Shown here piece after piece: positions 52,901 through 61,681 of a stretch of DNA of 64,000 nucleotides. The notes under the pieces were generated by a model. It did no database searches, was not told the origin of the DNA, and worked only from the letters and a program-made list of their open reading frames with translations. Both the position numbers and the translations under genes were made by a program. Origin of the DNA: Clostridiales bacterium CHKCI001 (lineage in GTDB: Bacteria > Bacillota > Clostridia > Lachnospirales > Lachnospiraceae); assembly GCA_900045905.1 (NCBI GenBank), contig FCNS01000037.1:1-64000 (forward strand), read 5' to 3'. Position 1 is the first letter of the stretch. Each line of letters opens with the position of its first letter.

Positions 52901-53160
52901 ACCTAAATGCCCTTAACAGGCGTTTTTTATTTTCACCCTTCCTTTCTAGAAGCCTTTATTTATAAGGGGTTTAGAGCCTGTTTTTGCAGGTATTTACCGG
53001 AATATTCTGAATACAGGCATTTTTTGTATTTTTTCTGGTTTTTTTAAACGATATGATTATATCATTTAGTTATATTAAATATATCATCTAATTCCAGTTA
53101 GAAATTCTTCTTTTTTATTATACTAAATTCTCTTCCTTGATACAACTATAATTTGCAACA
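52901..53160 (-). repeat. Right leader copy with one degenerate CRISPR repeat
   Basis: 52901-52936 is a single repeat-like unit (CCCTTAACAGGCG in place of CCCTTTACGGGCG, and a changed handle end). It abuts 52937-53160, which is about 95% identical to the left leader and in the same orientation. The promoter TTGTAT-17-TATAAT is kept (complements of 53140-53145 and 53117-53122). No spacer-repeat units follow. Total direct-repeat length with the left copy is about 255 bp. Confidence 0.88.
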
Positions 53161-53269
53161 ATACATAAGATAAATATAAATAACCTATCAAACTGTTTTC
53201 CTAGCAGTTATAATGTTAATCAATAGGTTTGGGAGATTCTTCCTTATTTCTCCTGTTCATGTATTCTGC

Positions 53270-53307
53270 CATCTGTATCTTTAATTTTTACTGTTAAAAT
53301 ACAGATG
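53270..53307 (-). terminator. Hairpin after the RibD-type reductase gene
   Basis: CATCTGTAT and ATACAGATG form a stem with a 20-base loop just downstream of the gene. Confidence 0.4.
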
Positions 53308-53323
53308 ACAGATACTTTTTTCA

Positions 53324-53884
53324 TTATTTTTTCTGTTTATTCGTTGTTGGTCGATAGATACCTTCTATGATTCCATTTTCTTGAGATAGTGAGATTAATT
53401 CCAATGGAATTGCTTTTTCATTTTTTCCAAATAAACGAATTCCATCTCCCAGAATCGTTGGGATAATACTGAGATGGTATTCATCTATCATATTTTCTGC
53501 AATGCATTGTTGTGCAATCTCTGCTCCTCCGCAGATCCAAATATGTTTTCCATCCTGTTTTTTTAAGGTGGTGATTAGATTTTTTAATGATTGATTGGTA
53601 AATGTAATATTGGTTGTGCTTGGCAGTTTCTTATGTGTTATAACATAGCAGTTCATATCTGAATAAACCCATTCCTCTGGAGAAAGCTCTGTTACAATTT
53701 GGTTATAAGTGCGATATCCCATAATGACTGTATCAACAGTCTGAGAAAATGCTTTGTACCCATAATCACTCTCATAATTCTTTTCTTGTCCCTCCAACCA
53801 ATCCACCTTTCCATTTTTATCCGCAATATATCCATCCAAACTCATTCCAATATATAAGATTGTTTTTCTCATATTAATTGACAT
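53324..53884 (-). CDS. RibD C-terminal-like dihydrofolate-reductase-family protein
   Basis: 186 residues. KTILYIGMSLDGYIADKNGKVDWL and WICGGAEIAQQCIAENMIDEYH are typical of the small stand-alone RibD_C family, common in Firmicutes and often called dihydrofolate reductase. The true substrate is usually unknown; a genuine folA exists elsewhere in the window. The start follows AGGAGATGACAT. Confidence 0.85.
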   Translation of the reverse strand: MSINMRKTILYIGMSLDGYIADKNGKVDWLEGQEKNYESDYGYKAFSQTVDTVIMGYRTYNQIVTELSPEEWVYSDMNCYVITHKKLPSTTNITFTNQSLKNLITTLKKQDGKHIWICGGAEIAQQCIAENMIDEYHLSIIPTILGDGIRLFGKNEKAIPLELISLSQENGIIEGIYRPTTNKQKK

Positions 53885-53933
53885 ATGTCATCTCCTATCT
53901 GATATATTTTTGCTTATATTATGACTTATTTTT

Positions 53934-54272
53934 TTAGATTTGATCCAGCAATTCTCTTTTTTCTCGTTCAAATTCTTCTTTTGTTAACAAACCATATTCC
54001 AATCTCCCTACTACTTCTGAGGTTCCATAATAATCCAGGCGAAGCATTGCTTCACCATCCATTTTTACTTTCCAAATTTTTATTATATCCAGCAAATTCA
54101 CAGAAAACGTAAGTCTTTCTTCACTCAGTTCTCCATCAAAGATACGGAAACCTGTTCCTGTGATATGTGTCTCATAGATAAATAAACTGATCAGACATTT
54201 CTTTCGAAGTATTCCTTTCCTATATTCACCATAATAATTTTTCTTTAATTCCTTCCCTATTTCTGAACCCAT
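53934..54272 (-). CDS. SHOCT-domain small protein
   Basis: 112 residues. The last 25 (LEYGLLTKEEFEREKRELL) are a SHOCT motif, a short C-terminal helix pair that probably mediates oligomerisation. The first 85 residues form a beta-rich, possibly PH-like unit (LLDIIKIWKVKMDGEAMLRL). No membrane helix. Function unknown. Confidence 0.7.
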   Translation of the reverse strand: MGSEIGKELKKNYYGEYRKGILRKKCLISLFIYETHITGTGFRIFDGELSEERLTFSVNLLDIIKIWKVKMDGEAMLRLDYYGTSEVVGRLEYGLLTKEEFEREKRELLDQI

Positions 54273-54389
54273 TCCTTATCCCCCTTTGCAAAAAGAAACG
54301 TGCTATCTTCTACTATTTTAGTATATCACATATCCCCCTAAAATGCCGTTTATTTTTCTGCCATGTTTACTATGTTTTGTTCCTATCTG

Positions 54390-54926
54390 CTATAAACAAT
54401 ACTCTAACTGACAATCATATAGTTCTTGTTCTACATGATCTTTCTTATATTCAGTCGCTTCTACACATCCCATTGCATGATAAAAAGCCTGACTTTCTAC
54501 CGCAGAATGTGCAGAAATATATAGTTTTTTCGCACCATTTAATTTTGCCCATGCAGCTGCTAGTTGAAATAATTGTTTTCCGATTCCACGCCCTCTCATA
54601 TCTTCTGACACATGGATACTGGAAAGATCCATATATTCCTGATTTTTTCCAAACAACGCTGGTTCTACAGAAGTAAATCCTTTTAATTGTCCCTCTAAGA
54701 AAGCTCCAAATACTACTCCACCTGTCTGAATTGTATTTTTTAAACATTTTACAAGAATACCATAATCTTCTTCGCTCCATTGATCGATAAATGGAGCATC
54801 TTGTATCGTCCATTTATCATCCACTTTACGCCAACATTTTTGTACTACTTGATGCCGTTCAAAATGAAGAAATAAACTTCTTTCTATTTCTTCTAATTTT
54901 AATTCTTTGTATTTCATAATTCTCAT
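54390..54926 (-). CDS. GNAT acetyltransferase
   Basis: 178 residues. IHVSEDMRGRGIGKQLFQLAA is the acetyl-CoA loop, and SAVESQAFYHAMGCVEATEY motif B. Related proteins acetylate small amines or peptides, but the substrate is unknown. The start lies just 8 bp after the end of a multi-stem element (54934-55093), so any RNA structure there would be in its leader. Confidence 0.86.
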   Translation of the reverse strand: MRIMKYKELKLEEIERSLFLHFERHQVVQKCWRKVDDKWTIQDAPFIDQWSEEDYGILVKCLKNTIQTGGVVFGAFLEGQLKGFTSVEPALFGKNQEYMDLSSIHVSEDMRGRGIGKQLFQLAAAWAKLNGAKKLYISAHSAVESQAFYHAMGCVEATEYKKDHVEQELYDCQLEYCL

Positions 54927-54933
54927 CCTTTCA

Positions 54934-55093
54934 TGTCAAGCTGATATTCGCAATCCGCTTTGCTACTTGCTCATACCGAATCGCCACTATGTGGCTTCTT
55001 AGAACAGGCTTGTGCCCCTCCTAATACAAGTAAGTCCCCATCTCCTGCTTATTGCTCTTCGCAATGAAAGCAGGGGACTTCCTTGATTTGGTT
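54934..55093 (-). repeat. Multi-stem structured element, copy 2
   Basis: The minus strand is about 84% identical by eye to 13489-13650, with the same stems. The small GCCACATAGTGGC hairpin replaces ACCACATAGTGGT, a paired change, and the 5' arm of the long stem reads GTCCCC instead of GTTCTC, pairing GGGGAC fully. It lies between the esterase gene and the acetyltransferase gene and would be read with them. Confidence 0.7.
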
Positions 55094-55106
55094 AAATAAA
55101 TTTCTT

Positions 55107-56084
55107 TTATGGCTGTGCCGCAAAAAAATGTTCTACGGCATATTGAAATGCTCTCATTAAAAATCGATCAGCCGCTTTTGCAACTTTACTTCTAGGACAA
55201 ATCTGATCAAATGCATGGAAACATCCCTTGTATTCCCGAAAACATAGTTTTACTCCTGCTTTGCGTAAATTTTTCATATATGTAACCGTTTCATCATAGA
55301 ATGGTTCAATTGTACCTACAAAAGCACAAGTGGGCGGCAGATTTTTATAATTTTGTTCTCTAGCAGGAGCCGCATAAACAGGCACATCTGAGGTTCCATA
55401 TCGGTCTCCTAAGTATAGTTTCCAGCTTGCCTCATTGGATTTACTATTCCACACTGGTGCATCATTATTCATAGATGAGGCAGTATTCATACGGTCATCA
55501 ATCATTGGATAAAGCAGCATTTGATATGCAATTGCCACTTCTCCTTTATCTCTCGCATATAAACTCACTGCTGCTGCCAACCCTCCACCAGCGCTGTCAC
55601 CTCCTATAAAGATTTGACTCGGATTTATATCATAATCTGCTGCATGTTCTTTTAACCAAACTAAAGCCAGATAACAGTCATCCAAAGCAGCTGGATAGGG
55701 AGATTCGATAGAACGTCGATAATCTGGAGATACACAAATACATCCAAAATTTACGGCAAATTTTTCCATATATCGAAAGTCTTGTTCTGGCAATCCAATT
55801 GCATAACCTCCTCCATGAATCCAAAGAAGACCTGGAACCGATTTTTTTCGTTTCTTAGGAATGCAAATACAGAGCCGTAATTGGCTTTTGTCTGCTCTCT
55901 CAATCCAATGTTCTTCCATAAGCGTTTGTCTTCCGAGCCATTTTCCTTTCACATACTTATCCATTATTTTATTACATTTTTCCAAAGTACTTGTCTCAAA
56001 AAAGGGCATTATCGTTCGAATTATTTTTCCAGAAAAGCGAAGTTCTTTTCGTATCATTTGATTGCTAATCTTATGTTTTCTCAT
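55107..56084 (-). CDS. Alpha/beta hydrolase, HSL-type esterase
   Basis: 325 residues. The oxyanion motif WIHGGGYAIGLPEQD and the nucleophile elbow FIGGDSAGGGLAAAVS place it in the hormone-sensitive-lipase (type IV) family. The catalytic acid is probably in GTIEPFYDE, and the His in CFHAFDQICP. No signal peptide. It lies 9 bp downstream of the LysR gene on the same strand and may be part of its regulon. Substrate unknown. Confidence 0.88.
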   Translation of the reverse strand: MRKHKISNQMIRKELRFSGKIIRTIMPFFETSTLEKCNKIMDKYVKGKWLGRQTLMEEHWIERADKSQLRLCICIPKKRKKSVPGLLWIHGGGYAIGLPEQDFRYMEKFAVNFGCICVSPDYRRSIESPYPAALDDCYLALVWLKEHAADYDINPSQIFIGGDSAGGGLAAAVSLYARDKGEVAIAYQMLLYPMIDDRMNTASSMNNDAPVWNSKSNEASWKLYLGDRYGTSDVPVYAAPAREQNYKNLPPTCAFVGTIEPFYDETVTYMKNLRKAGVKLCFREYKGCFHAFDQICPRSKVAKAADRFLMRAFQYAVEHFFAAQP

Positions 56085-56093
56085 ATCTACCTC

Positions 56094-56978
56094 CTATTGA
56101 AAAAATTTTTGAGTAATTGCAATAAAAATTTTCATCTGTGGCGTTACCCATTTATTTTTATGATACAAAAGCTGACTCCACATACGAATAGTCGGTGCAT
56201 TCGTTTCAATTTGAAATAAGTTTCCCTGTTCAATTGATTCTCTTACAGAGAAGAATGGAAGAAAAGAAAATCCCATTCCTTCCTCTAGTAAATGAATAAT
56301 TGTTTCTGTATTGCCAATTTCCAATATTGGTTTGATATCAATATCATTTTCTGATAACATTCGTTCCAGTTCATAGCGATAACTTTCCCCTTTTTCTGTC
56401 AGCAAAAATGGTTCTTTAATAATCGTCATCAAATCTTGTTTCTTTTCACTTGCAAGAATATTTTTGCTCGAAGTAACGAAGACAATGTCTTCTTCTCTCT
56501 GCATGGCTCGTATCCATTCCGTTCCATAAATTTTATGATCTAACGTAAGAAAAAGATCAATCTCATTACTCTTTATCATCTCAATTAGTCCATCTGATGT
56601 ATCTGTTTTTATAACAATTTCCACTTTCGGACAAATATGATGAAATTGAAGTAAAAGATTTGGCAAAATTGCTGTGGCGAGCGAATCTACGCTTCCAATA
56701 CGAAGGGTGCCTTCTGGAATCGTTCTATCTGTCGCAAATGCCATTGCCTCATTCGTAACTCTTACAATCTCATTTGCATATGTAATAAATCGTTCTCCTT
56801 GTGAGGTTAAACTTACTGTTTTTCCAATTCGTTCAAAAAGCTTTGTTCCAAGTTCTTTTTCTAACTGCTGCATTTGAATCGTAACTGCAGATTGCGAATA
56901 TCCCAATTGCTCTGCTGCTTTGGAAAAGTTTTGCGTTGCTGCCACTTTCAAAAATGTAGTAATATTTCTAATCTCCAT
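56094..56978 (-). CDS. LysR-family transcription regulator
   Basis: 294 residues. N-terminal helix-turn-helix FLKVAATQNFSKAAEQLGYSQSAVTIQMQQLE, then a periplasmic-binding-protein-like effector domain beginning about residue 90 (GTLRIGSVDSLATAILP). It is divergent from the aromatic amino acid decarboxylase gene with a 130-bp intergenic region, the classic LysR layout, so it most likely controls that gene and its own. Confidence 0.92.
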   Translation of the reverse strand: MEIRNITTFLKVAATQNFSKAAEQLGYSQSAVTIQMQQLEKELGTKLFERIGKTVSLTSQGERFITYANEIVRVTNEAMAFATDRTIPEGTLRIGSVDSLATAILPNLLLQFHHICPKVEIVIKTDTSDGLIEMIKSNEIDLFLTLDHKIYGTEWIRAMQREEDIVFVTSSKNILASEKKQDLMTIIKEPFLLTEKGESYRYELERMLSENDIDIKPILEIGNTETIIHLLEEGMGFSFLPFFSVRESIEQGNLFQIETNAPTIRMWSQLLYHKNKWVTPQMKIFIAITQKFFQ

Positions 56979-57108
56979 AATTATACCTATAAATTTTTTT
57001 AATATATATTATCAAATACATGAATTTTACAAATATATACTTACATGGTACTATGGACATGAAAAAAAGTCAAGGAAGTATACAAACAAAGATAAGGAGG
57101 CTATTTGA

Positions 57109-58533
57109 ATGGACATTCAGCAAATGAATCAAAACGATCAAATAAAATCAGTAGTTGAAACATTTATTCAAAAATTTTGGAAAGAGAATCAAGAATTATA
57201 TAGACGCAAAATTGTTCATGAAATCAATGACCATCAGCTTGCAAAATTAAGTACAATTGAAATTCCTGCAAAGGGACGTTCGGTTGAAACAGTTATGAAT
57301 GAAATGATAGAAGATATTTACAAATACAGATATTATGCCAATCATCCAAGATATTTAGGATTTGTGCCAGGCCCTGCTTCTTTGTTGTCTTGGCTAGGGG
57401 ACATTATGACTTCTGCTTACAATCTCCATGCTGGAAGTTGGATTAACTGCCCTGCTGCCAGTTGTATTGAACAGAAGTTAATTCATTGGTTTTGTAATTT
57501 AACAGGATATGGAGAAGAATCTGGCGGAACTTTTGTGTCTGGAGGTTCCATTGCCAATATGACTGCATTAATTGCTGCTCGTGATAAGATTTTATCTGAA
57601 GATCAATTGTCTCTTGGAGTTGCCTACGTATCGGATCAAACCCATAGCTCTGTAACAAAGGGACTACGAATGATTGGAATTCCAAATAGTAGAATTCGCC
57701 AGATACCAACGGATTCTTCCTTCCGAATGGATCCATCACAATTAGAACTTGCAATCCAATCAGATTATTCCAATGGACTGATTCCTTTTGTTGTAATCGC
57801 AAGTGCTGGAACAACAAATACAGGAAGTATTGATCCATTGGAAGCGATTTCTGCAATCTGTCAAACATATCATTTATGGATGCATGTAGATGGAGCATAC
57901 GGTGCATCGATACTTTTAACGAAACAATACAAACATTTACTAAAAGGCATTGAATACTCAGATAGTATTAGTTGGGATGCTCACAAATGGTTATTTCAAA
58001 CATATGGATGCAGCATGATCCTAATAAAAAATAAAAAAAATTTATTAAACAGTTTCTCTACTCATCCAGAATATTTAAATGACTTGGAAATAGAAAATGA
58101 CAGTATGAATACTTGGGATATGGGTATAGAATTAACTCGTCCTGCTCGAGGTCTTAAATTATGGCTTACTATGCAGGTTTTAGGATGCAATGTATTAAGC
58201 ACTGCAATCGAACATGGATTTCAGCTTGCACAATGGGCAGAAGAAGAATTAAAAAAAGAAAAAGATGTTGAAATTATTTCACCTGCACAACTTGCCATTG
58301 TAACATTCCGATATGCCCCTTGTAATATAACTGAAAAGCAAAAAGATCAATTAAATCAAAACATTTCCAAGAAAATGCTTGAAAATGGCTATGCGGGTAT
58401 TTTTACAACTGAGCTAAATGGCAAAAAAGTTTTACGTATTTGTTCCATTCATCCAGATACAACAAAATCGGATATTATTCACATTGTTTCTTTATTAAAC
58501 CACTATTGTAAAGATCTTTGTGAAGAAATATAG
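57109..58533 (+). CDS. Aromatic amino acid decarboxylase (tryptophan/phenylalanine type)
   Basis: 474 residues, PLP group II decarboxylase. The cofactor lysine is in SDSISWDAHKWLFQTYGCS. NHPRYLGFVPGPASLLSWLGD, FVSGGSIANMTALIAARDK and MHVDGAYGASIL are also present. The sequence closely follows, from memory, the tryptophan decarboxylase of a gut Ruminococcus, including the NTWDMGIELTRPARGLKLWL segment, so tryptamine or phenethylamine production is likely. The start follows AAGGAGGCTATTTGA. It is followed by a strong terminator and is single, without an obvious transporter. Confidence 0.88.
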   Translation: MDIQQMNQNDQIKSVVETFIQKFWKENQELYRRKIVHEINDHQLAKLSTIEIPAKGRSVETVMNEMIEDIYKYRYYANHPRYLGFVPGPASLLSWLGDIMTSAYNLHAGSWINCPAASCIEQKLIHWFCNLTGYGEESGGTFVSGGSIANMTALIAARDKILSEDQLSLGVAYVSDQTHSSVTKGLRMIGIPNSRIRQIPTDSSFRMDPSQLELAIQSDYSNGLIPFVVIASAGTTNTGSIDPLEAISAICQTYHLWMHVDGAYGASILLTKQYKHLLKGIEYSDSISWDAHKWLFQTYGCSMILIKNKKNLLNSFSTHPEYLNDLEIENDSMNTWDMGIELTRPARGLKLWLTMQVLGCNVLSTAIEHGFQLAQWAEEELKKEKDVEIISPAQLAIVTFRYAPCNITEKQKDQLNQNISKKMLENGYAGIFTTELNGKKVLRICSIHPDTTKSDIIHIVSLLNHYCKDLCEEI

Positions 58534-58549
58534 GAAATCTATGACACAA

Positions 58550-58598
58550 AAGCTGCTATGATATTAGGAAAATAATTCCTATATCATAGCAGCCTTTT
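58550..58598. terminator. Bidirectional terminator between decarboxylase and etfA
   Basis: AAAAGCTGCTATGATAT pairs with ATATCATAGCAGCCTTTT; the stem has T runs on both sides. It serves the convergent decarboxylase gene and butyryl-CoA operon. Confidence 0.85.
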
Positions 58599-58621
58599 AT
58601 AAAAATAAAATATTTAAATGA

Positions 58622-59668
58622 TTATTGTTTCTGAGCCTTTGCTTCGTTAATTGCTTTTGTTAAAGCTGGAACGATCTTATTTAAATCGCCTACAATACCG
58701 TAGTCAGCTACATCAAAGATTGGCGCAGATTCATCTTTATTAATTGCAATAATTAAATCAGATTCTTCCATACCTGCAACGTGCTGAATTGCTCCAGAAA
58801 TACCAATTGCGAAGTATACATTAGGACGAACTGTCTTACCAGTCTGTCCAACCTGGAGATCTTTTGGCTTCCAGCCAGAGTCAACAACAGCACGAGAGCA
58901 GCTTACTTCTCCGCCGATTGCTGCTGCTAAGTCTTCCAAAAGTTTGAAGTTTTCTGGAGAACCAACACCACGACCACCAGATACTAAAATCTTTGCGTCC
59001 ATGATATCTACAGCATCGGATACTGATTTTACAATATCTAAGATTTCTACATATTTATCATTTGGCTCAAATCCTGGATTGAATTCTACAACTGTTGCTT
59101 TTGCTCCTTCAATCTTATCAATTGCTTGCATAACGCCTGGACGAACCGTTGCCATCTGAGGACGATGATTTGGGCAAGCGATTGTTGCGATTGTATTACC
59201 ACCAAAAGCTGGACGAGTCATTAATAACTGATTGTGTTTCTGTTCACGGCCTGGCATTGGATTGAGAGGGAAATCTCCAATCTCTAATTTTGTACAGTCG
59301 GCTGTCAGACCTGTTGCAACTCTTGCAGATACACGAGGACCTAAGTCTCTACCGATTGCAGTTGCACCAACTAACATAATTTCTGGCTTGAACTCATTAA
59401 TTACAGATGCCAATGCATGTGCATATGGCTCTGTTCTATATTCTTTTAATTCAGGATCATCTACAACGATAACCTTATCTGCACCATATGCAGCTAATTC
59501 ATCTGCCAGATCCTTTACTTGATAACCGATTAATACTGCAGCTACTTCTGCATTTAAATCTTTTGCAAGATCCTTTGCCTTTCCAAGTAATTCAAAAGCA
59601 ATTCCGCTTAATTTATTGTCTACTTGCTGAGCAAAGACATATACACCCTTATATTCTTCTAAACCCAT
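58622..59668 (-). CDS. etfA: Electron transfer flavoprotein alpha subunit
   Basis: 348 residues from ATG 59668; a GTG four codons earlier is the alternative. The C-terminal FAD-binding region has LVSGGRGVGSPENFKLLEDLA, VGQTGKTVRPNVYFAIGISGAIQH and IAINKDESAPIFDVADYGIVGD. It partners EtfB and butyryl-CoA dehydrogenase; in clostridia this trio bifurcates electrons from NADH to crotonyl-CoA and ferredoxin. It is the last gene of the operon. Confidence 0.96.
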   Translation of the reverse strand: MGLEEYKGVYVFAQQVDNKLSGIAFELLGKAKDLAKDLNAEVAAVLIGYQVKDLADELAAYGADKVIVVDDPELKEYRTEPYAHALASVINEFKPEIMLVGATAIGRDLGPRVSARVATGLTADCTKLEIGDFPLNPMPGREQKHNQLLMTRPAFGGNTIATIACPNHRPQMATVRPGVMQAIDKIEGAKATVVEFNPGFEPNDKYVEILDIVKSVSDAVDIMDAKILVSGGRGVGSPENFKLLEDLAAAIGGEVSCSRAVVDSGWKPKDLQVGQTGKTVRPNVYFAIGISGAIQHVAGMEESDLIIAINKDESAPIFDVADYGIVGDLNKIVPALTKAINEAKAQKQ

Positions 59669-59696
59669 TCTATTCACCACTTTTCTTTCTTGTTTA

Positions 59697-60479
59697 TTAA
59701 ATGATATGTTTCTCAGTTAATTTACCCATGATATAAGCAACGGATTCTTCTGGATCAAGAGTAACTTTCTCTCCAGCACCTTTTCTAACTTTGTCAGAAG
59801 CCTTTGCAATCTGTGTAGGAGATCCCTTTAATCCAAGGTTGGAATCATCAACATCTTTCAGATCAGCTCTGCCCCATGTTGTGATTTCTGCTGCATACGC
59901 ATCAAAGATTCCGCCTGGTGTCATATAACGAGGCTCATTCAATTCAGAAAGAGCAGTAATTAAACAAGGCATTTTTGCTTTTACTACATGATATCTATCT
60001 TCATATTGACGCTGAACGATAACACTATCACCATCAATCTTAATATCCTGTGCATAAGAGATTACAGGAATATCTAAGTGTTCAGAAATCTGAGGACCAA
60101 CCTGAGCAGTATCACCATCGATTGCCTGACGTCCTGTAATAATTAAATCATATTCCAAATTTCTGATTGCTCCTGCAATAGTAGTAGATGTAGCCCATGT
60201 ATCAGCTCCACCAAGAACTCGATCTGTTACAAGAATACCCTTGTCTGCACCCATTGCCAATGCTTCACGAAGCACTTCTTCTGCCTTTGGCAGACCCATA
60301 GTAACAACTGTAACTTCTGCGCCATATTCATCTTTTAATCTCAATGCTGCTTCCAGACCAGCTTTGTCATCTGGATTCATGATTGCAAGCATTGCACCTC
60401 TATCCAATGTACCATCTGGGTTGAATTTTACTCCACCCTTTGTATCAGGTACCTGCTTTATACAAACGACTATCTTCAC
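59697..60479 (-). CDS. etfB: Electron transfer flavoprotein beta subunit
   Basis: 260 residues. The start MKIVVCIKQVPDTKGGVKF and DLIITGRQAIDGDTAQVGPQ (FAD/AMP-site) are typical of the bifurcating clostridial type. It sits between bcd and etfA with short gaps (14 and 28 bp). Confidence 0.96.
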   Translation of the reverse strand: MKIVVCIKQVPDTKGGVKFNPDGTLDRGAMLAIMNPDDKAGLEAALRLKDEYGAEVTVVTMGLPKAEEVLREALAMGADKGILVTDRVLGGADTWATSTTIAGAIRNLEYDLIITGRQAIDGDTAQVGPQISEHLDIPVISYAQDIKIDGDSVIVQRQYEDRYHVVKAKMPCLITALSELNEPRYMTPGGIFDAYAAEITTWGRADLKDVDDSNLGLKGSPTQIAKASDKVRKGAGEKVTLDPEESVAYIMGKLTEKHII

Positions 60480-60493
60480 GATAAGTACCTCCC

Positions 60494-61645
60494 TTATTTC
60501 AAAATGTTTCCAGAAATAACCATACGCTGAACTTCAGAAGTTCCTTCGTAGATTTCTGTGATCTTAGCATCACGCATCATACGTTCTACATCATATTCTC
60601 TGATGTATCCATATCCACCGTGTAACTGAACAGCCTTTGTAGTAACTTCCATAGCAACTTCTGCTGCATATAATTTCGCCATAGCTGCTTCTACACTGTA
60701 AACCTTCTGTGTAGCTTTTGCCATAGCAGCCTTATAAACTAACATTTTAGCTGCCTCTACTTTAGTAGCCATATCAGCTAACTGGAACTGTGTATTCTGG
60801 AACTGAGAGATCGAACGACCGAACTGTTTTCTTTCTTTTACATAATCAATTGTACGTTCCAGAGCACCTTCTGCAAGACCAAGAGCCTGAGCAGCAATAC
60901 CAATACGTCCACCATCCAATGTATGCATTGCGATATTGAAGCCCTTACCTTTTGGTCCAAGTAAGTTTTCTTTTGGAATACGACAATCTGTGAAGATAAG
61001 TTCGTATGTAGAGGAACCACGGATACCCATTTTCTTTTCCTTTGTACCAAAGGTAAAACCTGGAGTACCTTTTTCAACAATAAATGCAGAAATTTCTTTC
61101 ATCTTTCTGCCACGTTTTTCTACAATACCTGTAACTGCAATTACAATATAAACATCAGCTTCCTTACCATTCGTAATAAAGCATTTAGAACCATTTAATA
61201 CCCATTCATCACCATCTAAAACAGCCTTCGTCTGCTGTCCCTGAGCATCTGTACCAGCACCTGGCTCTGTTAAACCAAATGCACCTAACTTCTTACCACC
61301 AGCTAAATCTGGTAAATATTTTTGTTTTTGTTCTTCTGTACCATATGTTAAAATTGGGTCAACACATAAAGATGTATGAGCAGATACAATAACTCCTGTA
61401 GTACCGCAAACTTTCGATAATTCTTCCACACACATTACGTAAGTTAATGGATCGCATCCCTGTCCGCCGTACTGCTTTGGAACTGGAATTCCAAGGAAAC
61501 CAAGTTTCTGCATTTTTTCCACTGTTTCTCTTGGGAATACTTCTGTCTCATCTACCTCTTGTGCAAGAGGTTTTACTTCATTTTGAGCAAAATCTCTAAA
61601 TAACTTTCTCGCCATTTCATGCTCTTTACTTAATGTAAAATCCAT
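60494..61645 (-). CDS. bcd: Butyryl-CoA dehydrogenase
   Basis: 383 residues from ATG 61645, seven bases after GGAGGA; the earlier ATG overlaps that site. Acyl-CoA dehydrogenase fold: FGLTEPGAGTDAQGQQT (FAD/substrate), and the catalytic Glu in the C-terminal ITEIYEGTSEVQRMVI. It reduces crotonyl-CoA to butyryl-CoA with EtfAB. The order hbd-bcd-etfB-etfA is the usual butyrate operon. Confidence 0.96.
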   Translation of the reverse strand: MDFTLSKEHEMARKLFRDFAQNEVKPLAQEVDETEVFPRETVEKMQKLGFLGIPVPKQYGGQGCDPLTYVMCVEELSKVCGTTGVIVSAHTSLCVDPILTYGTEEQKQKYLPDLAGGKKLGAFGLTEPGAGTDAQGQQTKAVLDGDEWVLNGSKCFITNGKEADVYIVIAVTGIVEKRGRKMKEISAFIVEKGTPGFTFGTKEKKMGIRGSSTYELIFTDCRIPKENLLGPKGKGFNIAMHTLDGGRIGIAAQALGLAEGALERTIDYVKERKQFGRSISQFQNTQFQLADMATKVEAAKMLVYKAAMAKATQKVYSVEAAMAKLYAAEVAMEVTTKAVQLHGGYGYIREYDVERMMRDAKITEIYEGTSEVQRMVISGNILK

Positions 61646-61681
61646 GTCCATTCCTCCATTTTATTTTTTTCATTCCTACTT

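Noticed and set aside
52901-52936. A second CRISPR array
   Set aside because: Only one degenerate repeat is present and no spacer-repeat unit follows, so I record it as part of a leader duplication.
42201-53160. Composite transposon carrying the cas genes
   Set aside because: The flanking repeats are CRISPR leaders; no transposase, integrase or terminal inverted repeats were found.
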